DNA from: Epiperipatus broadwayi
Taxonomy: Eukaryota; Onychophora; Udeonychophora; Euonychophora; Peripatidae
Assembly (NCBI GenBank): GCA_028023455.1
Contig: JAQFVV010006255.1
Coordinates: forward strand, 868,001 to 932,000
DNA length: 64,000 bases
Direction of reading: 5' to 3'
The notes beneath the pieces were generated by a model that worked only from the letters and a program-made list of their open reading frames with translations, was not told where the DNA came from and searched no databases. The position numbers and the translations under genes were made by a program. Positions 1 through 9,258 of the stretch are shown here, piece by piece (position 1 is the first letter of the stretch; every line of letters begins with the position of its first letter).

Positions 1-534
1 ATTAGATCTCACATTGAACCATACAGGTCTTTGATCAAGCAGACAATTTCTGATATTGGTGGATTTTTTTTAAATGGTATGAGATGACCACTTCATGCAA
101 AGAAGTCTTGAAAAAAATTGTTTTCTACTTATGGAATACCCAAGACTCTTACAACATGATATGATAGTAATCTTCACAGCAGTTAAATCTAAAGACTTGT
201 TCAAAATCAATATTAAGTATATTTTTTCACTACCTTTTTTTGTCTTGACAGTAATAAAATATTCAAAAAGATGATGGAAGAAACAAAAAGAACAATTTGG
301 AAAAGTACTTCAAAAGCAAGACTACTCGCTTAATGGAAATTCTGCTGGCAAACTACATGAATCCAAGTTCTATCACAAAATAAAATACCAACTGAAGTAT
401 TCATAAATTGTCTTTTTGAAAATAAATCTCTCTGTATTTATGTGACAAATTTCAAAATGGCATTACAGACTTCTTACATACAATGTAGACATTAATTCAA
501 ATTTGCAAATGGTTATTTGTCTGTGTATAGAATT
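1..534. other. AT-rich sequence, nothing recognised
   Basis: No open frame, RNA gene or repeat structure that I can support. It is plain AT-rich intergenic sequence up to the MITE that begins at 535. Confidence 0.5.
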
Positions 535-828
535 GGTTTCTTTTTTTCTTATAATCTAATGCTAAGTGCACTTTTGGTGAAATTCATAATCATAACACTT
601 TTGGATTAATTATTGTTGCTGCTTCATTTATATTGTAATTTGCATGCATTTTTATTTAAATTAGCCCATTTAAATATTCAGTTTGTTAGATAATTGTATG
701 CTGGGTTTTTTTATCACATTTCTATAGTCAGCAATAAACCACACCTCCTTGACTTTTCTTTTTCTAACAAATGGAATGAACTTCACCAAAAGTGCACTTA
801 ACATTAGGTTATAAAGAAAAAATAAACC
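535..828. mobile_element. MITE with 47-bp terminal inverted repeats
   Basis: The first 47 bases (535-581, starting GGTTTC, ending TTTTGGTGAA) match the reverse complement of 782-828 with only a few differences, including the shared core AAGTGCACTTTTGGTGAA. The 294-bp element has no open frame, as expected of a non-autonomous DNA transposon. I see no clear target-site duplication, so the superfamily is not assigned. Confidence 0.75.
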
Positions 829-1676
829 AGCTCAATATGCAGATGAAAAAATATTTGCATATAAAAATTACAAATACAAATGAGGTGGAATCAATAATGT
901 AGACATCAAATGGGTCTTTGCCATCATCACATGCAAAGAAAAATCAAAACTAATGAAAATGTTCACACCATTGATTCAAAAATAAATTGAGGCTTAATCA
1001 CAGGTATGAAGAAACTAGTCAAGATTTCAGCAGACAATATGATTCAGAAAACCTCAATCTACTCAATCAATAAAAATGAAATGAAATGTTTTCTGAGAGT
1101 CAGAACTTCATTCCAATATCTCAACTACTACATCATGACTTGGGTAAGTTCTTTTGCAGAGGGAAAAGTATTGTAACTTAGCTTTCAACAAACTATTACT
1201 ATGCAAAACATGAATTTTGAAACAAAAATTGAAAGTTGCACCAACCAATCATATTTCTTGTCTCATTATTAAATACATTTTTATCATGCATTTAATTTGC
1301 ATAAACATCTACATTCAGAATAATAATTATGAATACTGATGACTGCCATTATTGGGTGCAACATGAAAAATTCAAAATTATTCTAATTTGATAATAAAAT
1401 AGTTAAACTTGATTACATCTTAGTTACTAATACTGCTGACACTGATCTAATGATATATATTGTTAAAAGATTTTCTAACAACAGATTGAAAATGTTGATT
1501 GTTATTGATATTGGGATTGTCTAAATGTTGATTGATTTTAATTAATATATATATGACAGTCAATCATCAGCATAATTTGATTATTTATAAGCAATAACAT
1601 CACTGTTACATTATAAATGAGTTGTTTTATAATTTCTTGTTTAAAATTAATTATTTTGAATTTATACTGTTGCAAT
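829..1676. other. AT-rich spacer
   Basis: No coding or structural signal recognised between the MITE and the ribozyme element. Confidence 0.5.
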
Positions 1677-1689
1677 ACTTCAATAATTA

Positions 1690-1835
1690 AAACAGGCAAA
1701 ACTCTCTATACATATTGCCACTCTGTGCAAGCCAGAGTAATCAATGGATGCCAGAAGGCTTGTGCATAAAATCACCATCCATTGATTAATCTGGCTTGCA
1801 CTGAGTGGCAATATGTATGGAAAGTTTTCCTGTTT
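1690..1835. repeat. Fold-back hairpin inside the family A element
   Basis: The block GGCAAAACTCTCTATACAT and what follows to about 1760 is repeated in inverted orientation to about 1830 (ATGTATGGAAAGTTTTCC). The arms are about 65 bp with a short loop around CTTGTGCATAAAATC. Confidence 0.8.
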
Positions 1836-2129
1836 TAATAATAGTTAAGAACAAGCATAAGAAATGGTGATCATGTGATGTTTATTGGCTTAAAACCAAT
1901 CCTGCCTAATAGGATAGTGGTGGCTATGGTTATTAAAGAACCAAAGAGACCAAAATGTATAGGTACTGAACTGAGTTCAGACCTATATGATTATATAAGC
2001 TAGTAAGCTTGGATTGAAAATATTATAGTGTTTTCAATTTAATTCTCATAGTTTTATAGTTAAGTAGAGATAAAAGGTGGCTGCTGGAGGATTGCATTAG
2101 ATCCTAAGATCTAGGTGCAGTGATCTCAG

Positions 2130-2188
2130 ATCCAAGGTTCCTCACTGATGAAGGCCACAGGCCAGAAACTAGTCTGGGGATATTGGAT
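2130..2188 (+). ncRNA. Hammerhead ribozyme, type I, intact core (family A)
   Basis: Self-cleaving RNA motif. All conserved core positions are present: CTGATGA at 2145-2151, GAAA at 2165-2168, U at 2173 and the cleavage-site C at 2174. Stem I inner helix pairs 2139-2144 (TCCTCA) with 2175-2180 (TGGGGA), 6 bp with one G-U. An internal loop (GGT/TA) follows, then an outer helix 2130-2135 (ATCCAA) with 2183-2188 (TTGGAT), 6 bp perfect. Stem II is GGCC/GGCC around ACA (2153-2163). Stem III is one A-U pair closing the loop CTAG, so ACTAGT (2168-2173) is palindromic. This very short palindromic helix III is the form reported for ribozymes in Penelope-like elements, which are thought to act as dimers. 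Predicted cleavage lies between 2174 and 2175. Activity is not demonstrated here. Confidence 0.92.
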
Positions 2189-2733
2189 GAGTGGGCACTA
2201 GATGGGGATTTGATGCAAAAGTCTTCTGGCATTCATTGATTACTCTGGCTTGCACTGAGTGGCAATACGTATAGAGAATTTTGCCTGTTTTAATAACAGT
2301 TAAGAACAAACATAAGAAATGGTGATCATGTGATGTTGATTGACTTCAATAATTATTGTTAGTAAAAATGTATAACTTAAACTATGTTGCTTCTGCAAAA
2401 CTCTCAACCCCTATGTATATGGCAATATTTTTTCAATCCTCAAAAATTTTCACTTTTATATACAAAATCATATTTTATGTTTTTTTTAATCATTATCAGT
2501 AATCAAAATTAGTAACATGCTTTCACTTTGCTTACTTGAACCCAAAGCAAAGTTATGCAATAGTTTAAATAATTTAAAACCAGAAGCAGCTTGTTTTGAA
2601 AAGTTTAAATACAAGATAGTTTTTATTTTTTTAATCACATGTTAAATATTTGTTTTATAATGTAATTTTTATCAGCAATCACATATTTATTTTAACTGGA
2701 TAACTTTTTTTTTTAATTTTTCAAATTTAAATA

Positions 2734-3694
2734 CACCTGGGTCTCGTTTTACGCGATAGATAGGTTCCTCAGAAAACACGCGCAAACGAAATCATGCAAA
2801 AATAGACGTAACTTACCTTGAAAAGGGGAGTATGGACTGTGATTTTTCAAAACTCGCATAAAAGCAAAGCACCAACGTAAAATTTACTTTAAAATTCGTG
2901 CAAAAAAATAAGGAAATAAAATATGACTAATAAAAAATTTCAAATTTGAAAAAAATTGATACAAGACAAACTTTTTTTAACTATAATATTTAATTTTATT
3001 CAAAACAATATATTTTTATGCATAATTTACAGTAATTTATATTTTTTTATACATGTTTTAATTATTATCACTATTTGCCGGTAAAAAGGTTCGTTTGCAA
3101 ACTGATAAAAAAATCAGATTCTTCACAAGATGAAATACAACTAGCGCCAACGTCACTCTCATGTTATGTTAATTAATGGTTTTCTGGTGACAACGTAATT
3201 AGTAATTAATCTAACAACTAAAAATTAAATTCTTATTTTTGTCTTTAATTTTCAATTTTAATTGTGCCCACTGCTATTACTCATCTTTTAAAAATAAACT
3301 TGCAGACACTAAATGATTAATAATTGATTAAACGTTCTTTTTTAAAAAGCAACAACAGAATGTGATTTAAAATGCAAAATTAACACGCACAATGTTTGAA
3401 CAAATTTACATTATAATCTTGTAAAATTTAATGTGTGTATACATAAAATGTAGAAATCATGATTTTAATTTCATTATTGCATAAAATCTTACTATTATAA
3501 AGCACTGAAAATATTGAAATTACTAAGTTGAAAGTCGAATTTCAATAATGTGCTATTACTTTCAATATAATGTGAGTGTGCGAAATTTATTATTTAAAGT
3601 AATAGCACAATATCGGAGTTCGACTTCCGGTAAACACGAATCGCGTAACTTCAAAATTGTGTTAAATAAGTCCACGTAAAAAGAAACCCAGGTG
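2734..3694. mobile_element. Tc1/mariner (pogo/Tigger-like) MITE, 961 bp, TA duplication
   Basis: Terminal inverted repeats of about 22 bp: the left end CACCTGGGTCTCGTTTTACG matches the reverse complement of the right end, CACCTGGGTTTCTTTTTACG, with few mismatches. Both ends are flanked by TA (2732-2733, 3695-3696), the target duplication of the Tc1/mariner superfamily. The motif with TTTTACGCG resembles pogo/Tigger ends. The interior has no transposase frame, so the copy is non-autonomous. It contains a second internal inverted repeat around 3530-3635 (AGTCGAATTTC and GTGCTATTACTTT against their complements). Confidence 0.82.
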
Positions 3695-3696
3695 TA

Positions 3697-5015
3697 TAGT
3701 TTTTACTTTCAGTTGAACATTAACTAATTATCTTATGTGTCTTAATAGCAGACTGTGAAGCTGTATTATATTTTCAAATTGTAAATGGTATTTACATTTT
3801 ATTCACTGTTAATTAATAACTTTTAGCATTTAAATTTACCTTTAAGTTTAGAAAGTATTGATGATATTTAGTTTAATTATAAAATAATATTTAAGAAGTA
3901 ATAAACTTTAAATTCACATAACATAAAATTAATTTACAAGTCAAATTTTCTAATATCATTTTTAACAAACTTATAAATTATATCTTCAACAACAAAAAAA
4001 AATTGACTAGTAGATTAGCAATTAGTTTATTGAAATGGCCTTATAAATTATTTCATAAATATTATATATTTTCAATGTTACATATTGTTCCCTTTTTTTT
4101 ATTTATGGACTTATTAAAATTATTAGAATTGCACTTATTAAAAAATGAATCTGATACCAGAAGTAAATATGCAGTGTAATAACACTGAAAATACCTGTTA
4201 TTTTTAAATTACTTTCAAATATTTCTTATGATCTTGCATATTGTGAAATAGTTTTTTTCATGAACTTATCATCTGTAGATCACCTGCTTTATGAAGCTGT
4301 GAAGTTTTTCATATTGTTGTTGTACAATTTTTCAGTTGTGATTATGTAAAACTGTGTTAATTATAGACTTAATTCTGTGAAACTGTTGTACATATTGCTG
4401 ATTTATCATTAGTTTGGAAAGGTATTGCAAGAAATCTACAGTTTGGTTATCATATGAACACTAACATAAAGACTTTTAGAACAATTTATAAATAAATAAT
4501 TATAGGAACTTGAAAAATCATGAGTTTATGCTATAGAAAAAACAATTATTGCAATTCCATGTTCTGTTTGATTAATTAAAGTATAATATAACAGTAATAA
4601 TATTATTAATAGTTTTTATGATGAAACGATAACAATAATGATAGGAATAATAATAACAATCCTTAAATCTATTAAGTAGAAAATATAATGCTATATATAA
4701 TTTTAATATAATTAACAAAAAATAAATATATATTTTGTTCTAGATTTCCTCAACTATCATTTAAAACTCCATGTCCATATTATCTTATTTTATAAAGTTA
4801 TTACGCATGCAAATATATGTAAAGCTTAGAACCAATAACAATATAACATGATTCTCATATTTGAATTTTTTTATGAAAAAAATACATCATAAAATGCAAG
4901 ACTGCTTCACATAGTTGTTTTAAATATCTTTTATCTTTCTTTAAAGCCTACAATTTTTATTCTAATAAAAATATAATCTTTATATATTACTAAGTGTCAA
5001 ACATTTAAATGAAAA
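3697..5015. other. AT-rich spacer
   Basis: Only AT-rich sequence with short homopolymers. No element boundaries or open frames recognised. Confidence 0.5.
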
Positions 5016-5630
5016 ATGCTCTCATTTTTTAAAATAAAGCCATTGCTAAGGTTTTCCACTGACATCGATATGCCCACATATAGCTGTATTACTTGCTTTT
5101 GTTTTTTAATTTTTTCAAAATTATTCTTATTTAATGTTTGTATTTATTTTAACAAATTACATTTTTTCTATTTTATAGACTTTCGTTTAACATATTTAAA
5201 ACAAAAAGAAACATGTTATGAATTGCAAATCAGAAATGAAAAAATATTTCAAAGTAAAACAATATTTGAAATTATACAGAAAAGTAAATCGTTAGATATC
5301 TCATTACCTGAAATAACATTTCAAAAAAAGAATTATTGGAAAATTTTTATAAAAAATATATATATGATAAAGTTTATTAAGAATAATAATTGGCAAAATT
5401 TAAATAATTTGTTTCAAAATGTATTTGCAAACATCTTTTTTAAAAAAATAATAAGCATACATTTCTTTTTTTTTCTTTTTACAATAAAAATAATGATATA
5501 AAATGGCAATTTATCAATGTTACTTCTTATTCATATAAAAATAAGAAAGGTAGTGAATTTGAGCTTGAGGAAATTGAAGACGTAAGTGGTGATAATAAAC
5601 TCAACTTGAAGCATAAAAACTTTAATGAGC
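5016..5630 (+). pseudogene. Unidentified coding-like segment, possible exon with frameshift
   Basis: An open frame of 161 codons (5016-5501). From about 5190 it reads as ordinary hydrophilic protein (LKQKETCYELQIRNEKIF and following, rich in K, N, I). Just upstream is a good splice acceptor (pyrimidine run then TAG at 5176-5178). A second frame continues it after the T-rich run at 5463-5480, reading NDIKWQFINVTSYSYKNKKG then SEFELEEIED, and meets a strong donor-like GTAAGT at 5582. So this may be a frameshifted exon of about 5179-5581, or a sequencing slip in the T-run. I recognise no family. It could equally be chance or a retroelement relic. No other exon could be linked to it. Confidence 0.22.
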
Positions 5631-5879
5631 AAATTTGATGAATTTAATTTAACACAAAAAATGTTTTTTTTATATAAATATTATAATGTAATATAAAAAC
5701 TGTGAAAGGTTAAAAAGTCTACAACAAAAATAATAATCAAATTGTGAAATTCAGTATAAGGAATAAATTTGTTTTCTTTATTAATATATATATGCATATT
5801 ATTAATATTTGAGCTAAAGATAATGTCTAGTTTAATGAATGATTAGTAAAAGTTATTAATATATTTGTATAGACTGGTT

Positions 5880-6100
5880 AGTATCAAAGTTGTGAGTACA
5901 GAAAATTTAAACCATGTCAATTAAACTATAGTAATTTGCTATCTATTTTTATGTCTCTTCTAAAGAAATGATGAAGATATATGTAAGAGATTGTGATCTG
6001 GTCTAACTGATGCATGCTGGTTCAGCATGAAATGTGCATTGTGAGGATCATTTATCTTTTTCATGTCTTTGGTCATATGTTTCAGGATATTGTGAAAAAA
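5880..6100 (+). mobile_element. Family B ribozyme-element copy
   Basis: Shares its whole length with 24730-24945, from AGTTGTGAG through AAGAGATTGTGAT to the hammerhead-like block and the CATGTCTTTGGTCATATGTTT tail. It is a dispersed copy of the element that forms the array at 50.2-51.5 kb. Confidence 0.7.
5994..6046 (+). ncRNA. Hammerhead ribozyme relic (family B)
   Basis: CTGATGC at 6007-6013 (core A9 changed to C), then a perfect 5-bp stem II ATGCT/AGCAT around GGTTC, then GAAATG. Outer stem I GATC/GATC is kept. The core substitution should abolish cleavage, but the stem pairs A-T where the 41-kb copy pairs G-C, which is a compensated change. Confidence 0.65.
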
Positions 6101-6421
6101 TAGATTTTTGAAATAGATAAAAATATGTATATGAAGTTAAGTATAAAAAATAGTGTATATGTACTTAAAAATTACAATATGAGCAGAATATATCTTATTC
6201 ACTTGAAAAAAGAAATAAACTGGGTGTTTCAAAAATGCATTGTGTGTGAGAGAGAGATTGGTGTAGCATTTGAACTGATGGATAGTTGTGATAGGATTGA
6301 GCTAAGGTGAAAGATGCACTAAGATAAGTATAGCTAACTATTGGATATATATATAATGTTTAAATATAATATAATATTATTATTTAATGTTTAAATATAA
6401 TATTATTATATTTAATGCTTA

Positions 6422-6458
6422 TATATATATATATATATATGTAGAGAGAGAGAGAGAA
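6422..6458. repeat. Short TA then AG microsatellites
   Basis: About ten TA units followed, after a G/T break, by seven AG units, at the 3' boundary of the minus-strand Penelope copy. Penelope-like elements often end at or insert next to such simple repeats. Confidence 0.8.
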
Positions 6459-6464
6459 ACCTTA

Positions 6465-6866
6465 AAAGCCTAAAGTTAAACTAGTCAATAAAATAGTCAA
6501 AATTACCCCAAATTCACACTCAACCAGACTAGCTAAAAAGCATCAACTCTAAAACATAACCAATGTTTTAACTGCTTCAAGCAGACTTCTTAAATGTAAA
6601 GGACTACAAGGTAACACATTTACACTAAATATTATCCACAATTCCATTTACATTCCACATACCCTTAATATTAAAATAATTTTTAAATAAGTTAATTGCT
6701 TCAGAATCATAAATTTTTAATCATAAAGATTCTTTACTTTTTTTTTACTTTTTTTTCAAAGAAGACAACATTAGCCTCATCAAAACTAATAATGGTGCCT
6801 GTATCTTTTTCATGGATATATAAAACAGAACTGAGATTCTAATCCTACTTTTATGTACCTTTATGC

Positions 6867-6950
<84 letters not shown>

Positions 6951-7733
6951 CTACAAAAACAAGGGATAATATAAACTACTCCAGGAATAGTCTTTCTATT
7001 AAAAATTTCCTTTGTATTATTTAATAATTTATTCAAAGCAAAATCACTTTTCCAAGCAATTTTCTTATTTCCAAACAAATTACTATTTTTTTATCCTTCA
7101 CATTATTACAAATACTATTACTATTAAATAAAATACTTTTAACAAATTCATCAGAATAGCCAATGCTCAAATAATCTTCATAAAAATCGACCTTTTTGGA
7201 ACAAAGCTATCTCATTAGAATTATTTAATCTCATTTCTATAACAATAATTTTTAAAGCAGCTACTTTATGAGATACAGATTGATAGCTATTAGCTTTAAT
7301 TACAGAATTTAACTCTTTACTCTTAATATAATGACTACATACCAAACAATTATAATTTACATTTCTAAACATCAATAAATCTAAAAAAATTAATTTAACA
7401 AAATCTAACCCCCTCTTTCTACCACATATTTTATAGAAGGATCAAAACAATTAAACTCATTTACTAACTCTTTCAATTTATCATTTTCAACTATAAACAA
7501 TCATCAACATATCTAACAACTTTAAATATAAACAGTCCTTCTTAATAATGATTTTCTTTTCCAAATAATTAATATAAACTGAAAAAATTAAAGAAGAAAT
7601 AATATCACCCTTTTTTAATCTTATAAAAAAAATACATAAAATCCTCCAATAATAAAAGCAAATCCTTAATAACTTTAATCTTATTCTTTGACGGATTTAT
7701 GTTTAACGAACACAGACATACAAAATTATTATT
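6465..7733 (-). pseudogene. Penelope-like element, inverted partial copy (RT palm to GIY-YIG)
   Basis: Read on the minus strand from about 7730 it gives decayed Penelope-like RT: a GDIISSLIFSVYINYLEK-like block, then RYVDD (catalytic YxDD motif) near 7525, then FLDL...YIKSK...SYQSVSHKVAALK at 7180-7380. Next comes NKKIAWKS and a GIY-YIG nuclease start, TIPGVVYIIPCFC, near 6955-7000. That nuclease is cut by the (AT)39 run at 6871-6948. The 3' part (6465-6870) is matched by the plus-strand copy at 8085-8315 and 9078-9258. Many stops and frameshifts are present, so it is not functional. It faces a second copy head-to-head, an arrangement often seen in Penelope-like elements. Confidence 0.75.
6871..6948. 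repeat. (AT)39 microsatellite
   Basis: A pure AT dinucleotide run of 78 bp. It sits exactly where the sister Penelope copy has the short GTATATATAGG encoding VYIG of the GIY-YIG domain. It therefore grew inside that codon run. Confidence 0.95.
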
Positions 7734-7740
7734 ATAGAAA

Positions 7741-9258
7741 TATGATTAAATAATTCTAATGAGGTAGTTTTATTTCAAAAAGGTCAATTTTATAAAGATT
7801 ATTTGAGTGTTGGTACTCTGATAAATTTGTTAAAGTATTTTATTTAATAGTAATAGTACTTGTAATGATGTAAAGGATAAAGAAAAATATGATTTTATTT
7901 CTTTGTCATTTAAAATGTCTCCTTATAGAATTATATATAAAAATAGCAATTTTTTTAGAAATAAAAAAATTGCTTGGAAAAGAGTACTACTTTGAATAAT
8001 TTATTAAATAATACAAAGGAATTTTTTTATAAAAAGACTATTCCTTGAATAGTATATATTATTTCTTGTTTTTGTAAAAAAGTATATATAGGTCAGTAGT
8101 TTGAGTTTAAATGAAAGAATAAAGGTACATAAATGTGCAGTTAGAAATAAAATCTCAGTTCTACTTTAAATATCCATGAAAATACAGGCCCCATTATTAG
8201 TTTTGTTGAGACTAAGGCTGTCTTCTTTAAATGAAATAAAAAGAAGAATTAAAGAATCTTTATTATTAAAAATTTATGATTTTGAAGCAATTAACTTATT
8301 TAAAAGTTATTTTAACCTTTTACCCACTAATTATATTATTGGCTGTATGAGGTAAAAATCAAAGCTTTTAATTGGCCAACTCACAAACTGAAGACAAAGC
8401 CAATTGTTAAAATATATTCACCTATAATATTAAATTCACTTCAGATTCGTTTATAAAAAGTATATTAATAATTTGTCAGGTTATGAAAGTGAACAAAAGT
8501 TCTTTCAAAAATAAATTGCTATTTATTTATTATAAAATATTCAATTTCGTCAAATTTAAAAGCGAACATACAAACAAAGAGTTGCTGACGTAAATGCTTT
8601 TTTTTTTCAGTTTTATGTTATGGAAAAGTAAATATTTTTTTTGCTAAATCTTAAATATTTTTACTAAAATCTTCAATATTTTTCGAAAATAATTTTGTTT
8701 TTTAGTATATTTTATGAAAATGATTTGTAATTTCTCAAAATATACTTTTTTAATACTTTAAATCATATTCGAAATGAAAATCTCAGCGTTTTTCTTTGTT
8801 TTCTTTGATCAGGCGGTTTCTTTGTTCTTTCCAGCCAATCAGAATGTCTTTGTCGGCTGAGAGCCAATCACCAACAAGCTTATTTATTTGTTTAGCTTTA
8901 AACGCCATTTTATTGATTTTTTACTTGTAAAATAATTCAGAAGAGGGCAGCATCTTACAGAACTTTTAAAAACCTATCTAATAAGCGTAAAACGTCTATC
9001 CTAGCATTAAAAATAATGGAATTAGAGTGACGTCAACTGTCGATGAGAGGTCTCGTAAGATGTGGGCTAAAGGTTAATATTAAGGGTGTGTGAGATGGAA
9101 ATGGAATTGTGGGTAATATTTAATATAAAGATGTTATCTTGTAGTCTTTTATGTTTGAAAAGTCTTCTTATAGCAGTGAAATCATTGGTTGTGTTTTAGA
9201 GATTTTTTTTTTTTGGATAGTCTGGTTGAGATGTGATTCTGGGGTAATTTTGATTATA
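7741..9258 (+). pseudogene. Penelope-like element, plus-strand partial copy split by a MITE
   Basis: The mirror copy of 6465-7230. It starts with AATTCTAATGAGGTAG and reads FKMSPYRIIYKNSNFFRNKK, then IAWK and NNLLNNTKEFF. The GIY-YIG core follows: IVYIISCFCKKVYIGQ (8045-8090), SLSLNERIKVHKCAVRN, and IKRRIKESLLLKIYDFEA near 8250. At 8315 it is interrupted by a TTAA-flanked MITE (8316-9073). It resumes at 9078 with TATTAAGGGTG, the exact continuation seen in the uninterrupted minus-strand copy, and ends near 9258. Stops occur throughout. The RT half is missing here. Confidence 0.75.
8316..9073 (-). mobile_element. piggyBac-type MITE copy 1 (inserted in Penelope copy)
   Basis: A 758-bp non-coding element flanked by TTAA at 8312-8315 and 9074-9077. 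The ends are mirror images: CCTTTTACCCAC on the left and, reverse-complemented, CCTTTAGCCCAC on the right. TTAA duplication plus CCYTT-type termini are hallmarks of the piggyBac superfamily. Orientation is given relative to copy 3 at 28371-29138, which it matches inverted over its length (for example CCAGCCAATCAGAATGTC in both). There is no transposase frame. Confidence 0.88.

Larger units (their letters stand above)
1690..2342 (+). mobile_element. Retrozyme-like element, family A, with hammerhead ribozyme and 13-bp TSD
   Basis: A 653-bp non-coding element bounded by an exact 13-bp direct repeat, ACTTCAATAATTA, at 1677-1689 and 2343-2355. The segment 1791-1885 recurs as a direct repeat at 2245-2340, a monomer period of 454 nt. 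The first ~85 bp (1690-1775) is an inverted copy of the segment that follows the ribozyme, so 1690-1835 folds into a long hairpin. A complete hammerhead ribozyme lies at 2130-2188. There is no open frame. The 13-bp duplication points to target-primed reverse transcription by another element's enzyme rather than a DNA transposase. Other copies are at 25343-25538 (reverse), 46251-46410 (reverse) and, in a diverged subfamily, 44096-44870. Calling it a retrozyme is an inference: the repeat-plus-ribozyme layout fits, but no circular RNA has been shown. Confidence 0.82.

Noticed and set aside
1332-1370. CTGATGA box at about 1337
   Set aside because: No GAAA at the right spacing, no stem II and no stem I. 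A chance match to the hammerhead box.
6869-7078. Open frame ending in a long Tyr-Ile repeat
   Set aside because: The repeat is the (AT)39 microsatellite read through. Only the first ~45 codons are real Penelope GIY-YIG remnant.
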